The translations under genes were made by a program, and so were the position numbers. A stretch of 64,000 nucleotides of DNA from Tolypothrix sp. NIES-4075 (GTDB taxonomy: Bacteria > Cyanobacteriota > Cyanobacteriia > Cyanobacteriales > Nostocaceae). The DNA lies in NCBI RefSeq assembly GCF_002218085.1, contig NZ_BDUC01000009.1:124001-188000 (forward strand), in the 5' to 3' direction. Positions 36,636 through 43,858 of this stretch are shown in pieces. Each line of letters starts with the position of its first letter. Position 1 is the first letter of the stretch. A model generated the notes under the pieces. That model worked only from the letters and a program-made list of their open reading frames with translations, did no database searches and was not told the origin of the DNA.

Positions 36636-36736
36636 ATTGCTGTCTCATCTTGATAAATTAATCCCTGCCATTGAAATTGTCCGTAACGCCCTTCACGCGC
36701 TTTCCTAAAGGCTTCAATTAATGGATAATCGCCAAT

Positions 36737-37762
36737 TTATGCAATAATTTTCTCTAATTCTTCCAACTCTTCATGAGCCTCATCAATCATCACACCCCGC
36801 AATTTGGGTAATAATTTCTGCCCAAATTGATCCGCAAGGGCAAACTTAAATGCTGACTCCACCAGCGGATAATTCACCACATACTGAGTAATTCCCTGAT
36901 AGACGCGGTGGGCAAAAGGATGCCCCATTTTTTCCATCACTTGATTCGCTCTATCAAGATAATATTTTACCTTTTCTACTAGTTCAGACTGAGGCTCAGG
37001 GATTTTTGTCCATTGTTTAAAATCAGAGTATGCTAAGTATCCTGAAGGTCTACCAGTGCCATTTTGATGCTGATTTTGTTGGCGCAATTGCAAGTTTTTG
37101 GGTTTACCAAAAGTGATAACATTGGCTCTGTCTAGCACCTTATCTGATAAAGACTGGGTGGTTTCATCTTCATTCATTGTTCCTACAAACAAGAACTGCT
37201 GGGGGATTTCTAGCCTGCGTTCATTATCTTTAAGCGGTAAACTACCAACATCAATTTCTAAATAAGTTGGACGGCTGCGACGAGTTTCTAATTTAGAAAG
37301 AAACTCGCTAAAATAATATTCAACTCGCGCTAAATTCATTTCATCCAGCAACACAATTACAATTCGGTCTTTCATCGCTGAATCGCGATTATATTGATAT
37401 AGTCCCCGCATCAAATCAGTTGGTTTAAACTTTTTCTCTACATAATTATAAAAGCCTTGCAAATCTTGAGGAGAATCCCAGCGAGGCTGTACAGCCAAAG
37501 TTAACAACTGCGCTCCAATGTAATCAGCATACTTTTGTGGTAGTTCGCTTTTGCCAGTGCCGCTAATTCCAGCTAGGATAACTAAAGCTGAAATATCCTG
37601 TACTTTCAGCGAGGTATGGAATGCATGAATTACTCGCTTCGGAAAAGCTAATCCCTGAAACTGAATATATGTAACAAAACCTTCTAAAAATTTATGTTCA
37701 TCTTCGATATTCTGCTTCGTATTTGGTAGATTCAGCCACAAGCGTTCTTTTAGCGATCGCAA
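36737..37762 (-). CDS. McrB-like AAA ATPase segment
   Basis: 341-codon open segment. Walker A GISGTGKSELPQ lies near residue 65, Walker B with the McrB-type extension VLLDEMNLARVEYYFSEFL near 138, sensor GTMNEDETTQSLSDKVLDRA near 199. These are the marks of the McrB-like AAA clade that hexamerises and uses GTP or ATP to drive a McrC-type partner. The only start in frame before the P-loop is a TTG at 37762, and the segment is in the same frame as the coiled-coil protein upstream. The TAA at 36737 removes 34 residues that the frame would otherwise encode. It may thus be a fragment of a larger protein. Confidence 0.82.
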   Translation of the reverse strand: MRSLKERLWLNLPNTKQNIEDEHKFLEGFVTYIQFQGLAFPKRVIHAFHTSLKVQDISALVILAGISGTGKSELPQKYADYIGAQLLTLAVQPRWDSPQDLQGFYNYVEKKFKPTDLMRGLYQYNRDSAMKDRIVIVLLDEMNLARVEYYFSEFLSKLETRRSRPTYLEIDVGSLPLKDNERRLEIPQQFLFVGTMNEDETTQSLSDKVLDRANVITFGKPKNLQLRQQNQHQNGTGRPSGYLAYSDFKQWTKIPEPQSELVEKVKYYLDRANQVMEKMGHPFAHRVYQGITQYVVNYPLVESAFKFALADQFGQKLLPKLRGVMIDEAHEELEELEKIIA

Positions 37763-37789
37763 TGCTACTTCCGAGCTATTTTCGATATT

Positions 37790-38797
37790 TTATATTTCTC
37801 CTTTTATGCGTCTGATTTCGTCTTCAAATTGCTCTTTTTCTTGTTTTAAACCAGCGTTATTTTCTTCAAGTTTAGCTTTAATACCATTCAACTGCTGGAT
37901 TTCTCTTTCCAGTTCTCTTAGTTGTGACTCTGTATCCCTAATTTGCATATTCAAGCTATGCAATTTTTGCCGCAATTCTTCAATTTTGGAATACTCTTGC
38001 TGATTTTGTTGAATCGCTTGCAAGACGCGCTGTTTCTCAGCTTCTAGTCTGTCTATCTCTGGTCTTAGCTGATTGACTCGTTCTTCAAAGCTTTGTTTTT
38101 GGCTGAATATGCCATCATAGGTAGCTCGTAACAATTCCAGTTCAGCTGCTCTTTGTTCCAGTTGCTGAGATTTATTTTGTAGCTCTGTAATTTGTGTATT
38201 TAGTGATTCTAACTGTGCTTGTTTAGTAGCAAATTCTGCATCAATGTTTAAGAGCGATCGCTTTTGTGTTTCCAATGACTCAATCTGAGAACGTAGAGCA
38301 TTAATTTGACCTTCTAACCCGCTTTTATCAAGCCGGAACTGCTGAATTTGCACTTGCAGTTTTTCAAGGGTAGATAAGTCAGGTTTTTGTTGATTAATTG
38401 TAGCAATTCGCTGCTCTAGTTCTTCCCTTTGCTGATTGAGCGTTGTCAATCTATGTTCAACCTGCTGCAATTCTTCTCGCTTTTGAACAAATTGCCCTTC
38501 AACTGTTGCTAACTCTGTTTGTTGCTTTCGGAGTTCAGCCACCTGTGGTTTCAAAATAGCCAGTTGTGCATTTAACTTTTTCCATTCTTCTTGTTTAAGT
38601 GACTGCTCCTTTAGCGTTTTTAATTCAATCTCTTTATCCTCTTGTCGTTTACTCGAAATAACTGCTCCCAAAACGGCTCCTGTGGTGCCTCCTAGCAAAG
38701 CTCCACTTGCACCACCTCTTGGGATAACAAAGGATGCTGTTGTACCTACGAACAATGTAAGTGAACCGACTATCAACCAGTCTGAAAAATTCTGCAC
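37790..38797 (-). CDS. Membrane-anchored coiled-coil protein (N-terminal part of McrB-like gene)
   Basis: 335 codons from a GTG at 38797 preceded by GAGGGTTAAGG. The N-terminus has two hydrophobic helices, about 6-25 (DWLIVGSLTLFVGTTASFVI) and 28-47, the second glycine-rich like a glycine zipper. Residues 50-335 are one long coiled coil with heptad Leu/Ile and many Gln/Glu/Lys. It resembles the coiled-coil regions joined to McrB homologues in CoCoNuT systems. It ends at a TAA after which the same frame runs into the ATPase. A 98-bp piece of this gene is duplicated at 42415-42512. Confidence 0.8.
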   Translation of the reverse strand: MQNFSDWLIVGSLTLFVGTTASFVIPRGGASGALLGGTTGAVLGAVISSKRQEDKEIELKTLKEQSLKQEEWKKLNAQLAILKPQVAELRKQQTELATVEGQFVQKREELQQVEHRLTTLNQQREELEQRIATINQQKPDLSTLEKLQVQIQQFRLDKSGLEGQINALRSQIESLETQKRSLLNIDAEFATKQAQLESLNTQITELQNKSQQLEQRAAELELLRATYDGIFSQKQSFEERVNQLRPEIDRLEAEKQRVLQAIQQNQQEYSKIEELRQKLHSLNMQIRDTESQLRELEREIQQLNGIKAKLEENNAGLKQEKEQFEDEIRRIKGEI

Positions 38798-39072
38798 CCT
38801 TAACCCTCAAAAGTATTTTTGCCTTTTCGTTAGTAACATTTATACGAAAATATTTTTGCAAGTTGCTTCAGTAAATTTACTGTTATGGCAAATTTATGCC
38901 TAGCGCTTAAGAGTGTTTCTAGCGTTGATTATTTAAGTTTGGGTTTCAAAACTTTTAAGAAAAAACAAAAAAAGCAAAATGCTAACTCGCGATCAATGTC
39001 AAAAAGTCGGCAGTATGCGTTACATAGAGCAGAAAACATGCTATTATTACATCGACGTAATAAAAAAGGTGA

Positions 39073-39432
39073 ATGTCGTGCGATGTAGAATACACTGACG
39101 AGTTTGAAAGTTGGTAGCGCACTCTAACTGAAGATCAACAGGATGATGTAGTTAGTGTTGTTCAACTGCTTGAGGAAAGCGGAACACAGCTATCTTTTCC
39201 TTATTCGTCCGGTGTTAACGGTTCAAGACACTCTCACATGAGAGAATTACGTATACAAAGTGGAGGCACTCCGATTAGAGTTTTTTACGCTTTCGATCCC
39301 AGACGAGTCGCTATTCTACTTATTGGAGGCGATAAAACTGGAGATAAACGCTTTTATGAAAAATATATTCCTATTGTCGATCAACTTTATGATGACTACC
39401 TTAAAGAGATTAGAGAGGAAGGCTTGATATGA
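39073..39432 (+). pseudogene. HigB/Gp49-like toxin gene with in-frame TAG at codon 15
   Basis: The ATG at 39073 (RBS AAGGTGA) opens MSCDVEYTDEFESW. Codon 15 (39115-39117) is TAG, where relatives have a second Trp (FE.WW), so TGG-to-TAG is likely. The frame then continues uninterrupted (RTLTEDQQDDVVSVVQLLEE, HSHMRELRIQSGG, RVFYAFDPRRVAILLIGGDK) to TGA at 39430. The full product would be a 119-residue phage-derived Gp49-like/HigB RelE-fold ribosome-dependent mRNA interferase. A 64-codon restart at 39238 would lack the N-terminal strand. It overlaps the antitoxin gene by 4 bp. Confidence 0.85.
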
Positions 39433-39749
39433 CAGGACATCATAAATTTTCGCGGCTTACTGAAGATTTTGGAGCAACTAGAAAAGCAAAAACAGCAGCG
39501 AAAAAAACACAATTAAAACAAGAGATGGCAATCCATGAATTGCGCCAAGCCTTGAAAATATCTCAAGCTGAACTGGCTGAAAAATTACAAGTAAAACAAC
39601 CAGCTATTTCACGTTTGGAAAAACGTACTGATATGTACGTTAGTCATTTACGTCAAGTGATCCAAGCAATGGGAGGTGAACTTGAAATAGTGGCACGTTT
39701 TGCGGATCGTGAAGTGAAAATCAACAATTTTAGTGAGTTAAATCTTTAG
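39429..39749 (+). CDS. higA: HigA-like XRE-family antitoxin
   Basis: 106 residues. A helix-turn-helix of the XRE/Cro type occupies about residues 35-85 (MAIHELRQALKISQAELAEK, then LQVKQPAISRLEKRTDMYVS). The C-terminal part (VIQAMGGELEIVARFADREV) is typical of HigA antitoxins partnered with Gp49-like toxins. Its ATG overlaps the toxin stop (ATGA). The antitoxin is intact although the toxin frame is broken, the expected order of decay since loss of the antitoxin first would be toxic. It would repress its own operon. Confidence 0.9.
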   Translation: MTGHHKFSRLTEDFGATRKAKTAAKKTQLKQEMAIHELRQALKISQAELAEKLQVKQPAISRLEKRTDMYVSHLRQVIQAMGGELEIVARFADREVKINNFSELNL

Positions 39750-39794
39750 TTATATAGAGCAGTCTCCTAAATCCTCAAAATTCCAGTTTCTTTG

Positions 39795-41483
39795 CTAACT
39801 AGCCATCAATTGTGAGGGTGTGTTGCGCCACAACTGGTATAACCGCGTAGCATGTATTGTTAAATATAAGATATCCCCGTCACTGAGGTTGATTTCTAGT
39901 AAATCCCAGCCGTGAATAGTCTGGGAATTTCTTTCTACATACAAAGGCACAAAGTCGGCGGATATTGCCGCATCTTTCACTTGTTGCCCGCAAAAGGAAT
40001 GTGAAGGTGTAATCAATGTTGCAAAAGCTACCCAAAGACTATCTCCGGTGATGCCATTGCCGAGGATTCGTCCGCCTAGTGCAGCAGCGGCAAAAGCTGG
40101 TGCCGCAAGTTCAGCGGGACTCAGTACTGCCTCAAAGCCGAAAACTTGTTGTGCCATGCCAGCAAAATCAGGATCGGCATAATTGACTACTACGGGAATG
40201 TTGGGTGTCAATCCTTTTGCTTTCAGGGCAATCTCTAAATTAGTAGCGTCGTTGAAGGTAACAGCAAGCACAGCGGCAGCAGAGTTGATATTGCTTGCTT
40301 TAAGTGTGACTCGAAAGCTAGTATCGCTCTCAATTACGGGAATACCTAATTCACGGACAGTGTTGATAAATTTGTTATTGGAGTCTGTTTCAATTACTAC
40401 CACCTCATGTCCGCTGGCGTGGAGTTGCTGGACAATAGCCATTCCAATACCGCTTAAACCACAGACGATATAGTGATGACTTTGAGGAATTCTTACAGCA
40501 TCCCAAAATTGCTTGAAGCGGTTTCCGAGAACAAAATCGTTGAGTAAGGCATACCAAATACCAATTACTACTGCCCCAATCAACATGATAAAAACGGTAA
40601 ATAATTTGATAATATTAGGAGCTTTTTCGACAATATCATTACCACCTGCTCCAGTAATCATGCCTACAGAAAAATATAAAGCATCGATCATGGATATTCT
40701 CAGTTGGGTAGACATGTAGGTGAGTGTGGCAATGAAAATAATCGCTAAAAGTACAACACCCCCCATTACAACCGATCGCCCGTGTTGTTGAAGCTGTTTT
40801 AGATTGCCAAGGATTTTCATTCCTTTTTTAATCAGTGATTTTCTTTTCTGACGGATGCGGGGTTGTACAGCAACAATTAAGCGATCGCCTACTTTTAATT
40901 GTTGTCCAGAAACTACCGCAGATACCAAATTTCTCTCACCTTCGACTGGCTGATAATAAATCAGCATTCGTGATAAGTCATCCCACAAATCACTTAACTT
41001 ACATCCCTCCAAAGGATGATTTTCATCAATATATTCTTCGTGGATCAGCCAAGTTTGCTGAAATAATTTAATTTGTCCGATCGCTTGATTTCCTAGTGCT
41101 GCAAAGGTGAATACTGGTGCTGCTAATTTGACAACACTCATACTCACATGATTTGGCAAAGCTTGATCTAGGCGATCGCCTAAGTTTGTATTATAAAAGC
41201 GGTTGATAATGCGAATGCGCGGATTTAACACCCGTGCTTGCATCATAATTGACAAATTCTCAGCATCATCAGAACCAGCTATCACTAAAGTGTGTGCTTG
41301 CTGAATTCCCGCTGCTGTCAGGGTACTAGATGCATGTAATTCGCCAACAATTATATCTCCTGCTGCTTCGCCAGGGATAAGTTGCTGATGAATACCAACT
41401 ACTAGCGCTCCCTGCTGTCTAAGCAAGCGAAAGACTTTATATCCGGTACGTCCTAAGTTACAAACAATGATTCGGGGTTTCAT
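39795..41483 (-). CDS. K+ channel-like protein with two RCK (TrkA) domains
   Basis: 562 residues. Order: TrkA_N Rossmann domain (1-120, IIVCNLGRTGYKVFRLL), TrkA_C (about 130-205), a hydrophobic pair at about 238-258 and 293-320 around a pore-like segment, then a second TrkA_N (about 335-455, YIVCGLSGIGMAIVQQL) and TrkA_C-like end. The pore region reads SVGMITGAGGNDI instead of the classical TVGYGD filter, so ion selectivity is uncertain. It is probably a nucleotide-gated K+ or cation channel of the plasma membrane. Stands alone, convergent with higA. Confidence 0.85.
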   Translation of the reverse strand: MKPRIIVCNLGRTGYKVFRLLRQQGALVVGIHQQLIPGEAAGDIIVGELHASSTLTAAGIQQAHTLVIAGSDDAENLSIMMQARVLNPRIRIINRFYNTNLGDRLDQALPNHVSMSVVKLAAPVFTFAALGNQAIGQIKLFQQTWLIHEEYIDENHPLEGCKLSDLWDDLSRMLIYYQPVEGERNLVSAVVSGQQLKVGDRLIVAVQPRIRQKRKSLIKKGMKILGNLKQLQQHGRSVVMGGVVLLAIIFIATLTYMSTQLRISMIDALYFSVGMITGAGGNDIVEKAPNIIKLFTVFIMLIGAVVIGIWYALLNDFVLGNRFKQFWDAVRIPQSHHYIVCGLSGIGMAIVQQLHASGHEVVVIETDSNNKFINTVRELGIPVIESDTSFRVTLKASNINSAAAVLAVTFNDATNLEIALKAKGLTPNIPVVVNYADPDFAGMAQQVFGFEAVLSPAELAAPAFAAAALGGRILGNGITGDSLWVAFATLITPSHSFCGQQVKDAAISADFVPLYVERNSQTIHGWDLLEINLSDGDILYLTIHATRLYQLWRNTPSQLMAS

Positions 41484-41627
41484 TAAACAGCAGCATGATT
41501 TACAGACAAAGCTGCACGTCTCAAGTTTTGATTTTTATTGTTGCTTATTTTCTTAGTAGTTAACTGTAGCTGAAAACACGATAATTATGAGTTTGGTAGA
41601 ACTTTGACTTTTCTGTGGGTATTGCTT

Positions 41628-42068
41628 ATGCATCCCGATGCATTGCTTGTGCATTTAAAAACGCTACAATTTTACACAACACTGTACGAGGTTGTTAAGG
41701 GAATTCGAGAGGCGATCGCCCTATTAGTTGCTAGCTCGAATTACTCACCCCCCAAACAAACTCCACAAAAACTGGACGAACGCCAATATCAAGTCACAAG
41801 CCCGATCAACGAAGCAGATCGTTTACGCGAAAATAAAAAGTTTGAGGAAGCAGCCCTCAAATACAAAGCAGCCCTCAATCTTGACCCAAACTCTGCATAT
41901 GCTTACAATTGCCTGGGGATTGCACTGTCCAATCAAGGCAAACTAGATGAAGCGATCGCAGAACTGGAAATAGCTGTTCACCTCGATCTTAGTAGTACGC
42001 TGTTTCGTGACAACTTAGAGATTTATAGAAATAAGAAGAAGGGTTTTTGGGGACATTTATTTGGTTAG
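41628..42068 (+). CDS. Short tetratricopeptide-repeat protein
   Basis: 146 residues from the ATG at 41628; a TTG at 41604 would add 8. A hydrophobic or amphipathic N-terminal part (about 1-45) is followed by two TPR units at about 65-98 (ADRLRENKKFEEAALKYKAA, LNLDPNSAYAY) and 99-132 (NCLGIALSNQGKLDEAIAEL). It is a protein-interaction module; partner unknown. A tandem 84-bp repeat array begins 44 bp after the stop. Confidence 0.82.
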   Translation: MHPDALLVHLKTLQFYTTLYEVVKGIREAIALLVASSNYSPPKQTPQKLDERQYQVTSPINEADRLRENKKFEEAALKYKAALNLDPNSAYAYNCLGIALSNQGKLDEAIAELEIAVHLDLSSTLFRDNLEIYRNKKKGFWGHLFG

Positions 42069-42111
42069 TAGAATATTCTCAGTTTTATTCATCTAAAAGG
42101 TGTGCGATCAT

Positions 42112-42413
42112 CTCAAAATGCTTGAATGCTTTCTCATTTGAGTCATTCACTTATTCATTTTGGTGTTTTGAGCAAGCAAAAAGGCATATTGCTTTCTCAA
42201 AATGCTTGAATGCTTTCTCATTTCAGTAGTTCACGCATTCATTTTGGTGTTTTGAGCAAGCAAAAAGGCATATTGCTTTCTCAAAATGCTTGAATGCTTT
42301 CTCATTTCAGTAGTTTACGCATTCATTTTGGTGTTTTGAGCAAGCAAAAAGGCATATTGCTTTCTCAAAATGCTTGAATGCTTTCTCATTTCAGTAAATC
42401 ACGCATTCATTTT
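42112..42413. repeat. 84-bp tandem repeat, about 3.6 copies
   Basis: Units begin CTCAAAATGCTTGAATGCTT at 42112, 42196, 42280 and 42364, an exact 84-bp period. The first unit has diverged; units 2 and 3 are nearly identical; the fourth stops after about 50 bp. Each contains TTTTGAGCAAGCA...TGCTTTCTCAAAA, an imperfect hairpin across the unit junction. No spacer is present and no long frame is kept across all units, so it is not a CRISPR array and probably not coding. Confidence 0.92.
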
Positions 42414-42414
42414 C

Positions 42415-42512
42415 GTATTTAGTGATTCTAAATGTGCTTGTTTAATAGCAAATTCTGCATCAACGCTTAAGAGCGATCGCTTTTGTACTTCCAAAGACTC
42501 AATCTGAGAACG
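42415..42512. pseudogene. 98-bp duplicated fragment of the coiled-coil gene
   Basis: GTATTTAGTGATTCTAAATG... to ...CAATCTGAGAACG matches 38196-38293, inside the coiled-coil gene at 37790-38797, with about 7 mismatches in 98 bases (about 93 percent identity by eye) and the same orientation. Sequence on either side does not match. It starts exactly where the 84-bp array ends. It is a relic of a second copy or of a local copy event. Confidence 0.88.
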
Positions 42513-42562
42513 TTTTGTTGATTTTGGTAGAGCTTTGACAAATTTAGGTGTCCTACCTTAAC

Positions 42563-43744
42563 TTAAATCTCTGGTTCGCTTAAGCGAGTGGTGGGACGAC
42601 TTTGGGAGAAGTCTTGAACAACTTGTACAAGGCAAACTAAAGCTAGCAACCCGATGACGGCAATGGGTAACAAAGATGAACCAAAAATTGCGATCGCCAA
42701 CACAACGGGAACAGCCCCAATTCGATATTTGGCGCGGATTTTGCAATAGCGAATAACTCCCAAGCGGTGGAGAATACCTAATGTTAACCAGCACAAAGCT
42801 ACCGCTCCACAAATTAGCCACCGGACTGCATCGGGTAAAGCTATTTGCTGCTCGCTCAATAATACTTTTTCTACACCAACTCCAGTTGCAGCAATGCCAA
42901 TCACTAGCGGTAGATGAGTGTAGAGCCAGATAGTCATCGGACCGATTTTACCTTCTGTCCGCGCTTTTTGAATAGGTGTGCCACCAAGGTTATCAAAGTA
43001 AACCCACCACAAACCAAAAGCAATACCTAAACCGAAGAAAGCTGCGATCGCACTGAAAACATCCCATTTCTGCTCAGAAACACCATCAACTACAGCGATA
43101 ATAGCCTCACCCAAAACAATCATCGTAAAAAGCCCGAAACGCTCCGGTAAGTGCGAGGGGTGAGGGGGTAATTGTATTTGTATCTTGCTGCATATCAGCG
43201 GTGTGGCAAAATCAATAATTAGCCCCAAAACCCAAAATCCAAACCGCCAAGGAATCGGTACAAATGCGGATACTAGCCAACATAAAGCAGCAACAGCAAA
43301 ACCTGTAGCATAATAATTTGTCAAAATCCGCGCTGTGGGGATATGCATTCCCGCACGGATATATTCGGCGACAAGTACAGCACGACCAAGAGCGTAACAA
43401 AGAGCAAAACCAGCCGAACTATCACTTAAACCGTGGTGTATATTGATAGCCAATGCAGCCGCTGCCAGCATCTGTAAACCAGTCAGCAGCCGATGTCCTA
43501 CATCATCGCTATCAAAGCGGTTTGCGTACATTGTACTGCCAATCCATGACCACCAAATCGGTATAAACAAAACAACAAAGCCAAAAAATCCAGATAAAGT
43601 GACATCATCATGGAGATTGTGTGCCAGTTGAGAAACTGCAACTACAAATACCAAATCATAAAAAAGTTCCAGCCAAGTAGCGCGACGTTCTTCTTCGGTT
43701 TCTTCACCAATGCGTAATCTTGGAGGTTGTAGAAAATTTGCCAT
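42563..43744 (-). CDS. ltrA: LtrA-like (low temperature requirement A) membrane protein
   Basis: 393 residues with about 10 transmembrane helices. The N-terminal signature ATWLELFYDLVFVVAVSQLA followed by FVVLFIPIWWSWIGSTMYANRF is diagnostic of the LtrA family, and the central ERFGLFTMIVLGEAIIAVVD is the second family motif. The first member was linked to cold growth in Listeria; the biochemical role is unknown. The stop lies about 50 bp from the relic fragment. Solitary gene. Confidence 0.93.
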   Translation of the reverse strand: MANFLQPPRLRIGEETEEERRATWLELFYDLVFVVAVSQLAHNLHDDVTLSGFFGFVVLFIPIWWSWIGSTMYANRFDSDDVGHRLLTGLQMLAAAALAINIHHGLSDSSAGFALCYALGRAVLVAEYIRAGMHIPTARILTNYYATGFAVAALCWLVSAFVPIPWRFGFWVLGLIIDFATPLICSKIQIQLPPHPSHLPERFGLFTMIVLGEAIIAVVDGVSEQKWDVFSAIAAFFGLGIAFGLWWVYFDNLGGTPIQKARTEGKIGPMTIWLYTHLPLVIGIAATGVGVEKVLLSEQQIALPDAVRWLICGAVALCWLTLGILHRLGVIRYCKIRAKYRIGAVPVVLAIAIFGSSLLPIAVIGLLALVCLVQVVQDFSQSRPTTRLSEPEI

Positions 43745-43749
43745 ATTGT

Positions 43750-43811
43750 TTGGTGTTGGTTGTTGGGTGTTAGTTGTTGGGTGTTAGTTGTTGAGTGTTG
43801 GTTGTTATTTT
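43750..43811. repeat. STRR, TTGGGTGTTAGTTG units
   Basis: Imperfect tandem repeats of GTTGGGTGTTAGTTGTTG between the 842-residue protein gene and ltrA, followed by CTCTTAACTTCTAACTCCG and CTCCTCTTAACTTCTAACC. Noncoding. Confidence 0.75.
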
Positions 43812-43858
43812 TCCACTAACTCTTAACTTCTAACTCCGCTCCTCTTAACTTCTAACCA

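Larger units (their letters stand above)
36632..38797 (-). pseudogene. Probable single coiled-coil/McrB-like gene cut by two in-frame TAA codons
   Basis: From the GTG at 38797 to the TGA at 36632 the frame is one run of 722 codons with only two internal stops: TAA at 37792-37790 and TAA at 36739-36737. Between the coiled coil and the ATPase the codons read ...RRIKGEI, stop, NIENSSEVALRSLKERL. After the second stop 34 residues follow (IGDYPLIEAFRKAREGRYGQ and so on) to a TGA overlapping the next ATG as ATGA, the junction style of the rest of the operon. No in-frame ATG precedes the ATPase P-loop. This supports an original protein of about 721 residues (membrane anchor, coiled coil, AAA) now in three pieces, unless the stops are read through. 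Confidence 0.75.

Noticed and set aside
38885..39088. 67-codon plus-strand frame MANLCLALKSVSS...
   Set aside because: Low-complexity Lys/Gln-rich, in the leader region between divergent units, and overlaps the toxin start; no family.
42047..42229. 60-codon frame running into the 84-bp repeats
   Set aside because: Arises from the repeat units (ECFLI... blocks); it stops inside the second unit and has no partner.
42112..42413. 84-bp array as a CRISPR locus
   Set aside because: Units are contiguous with no spacers, and no cas genes are present in the window.
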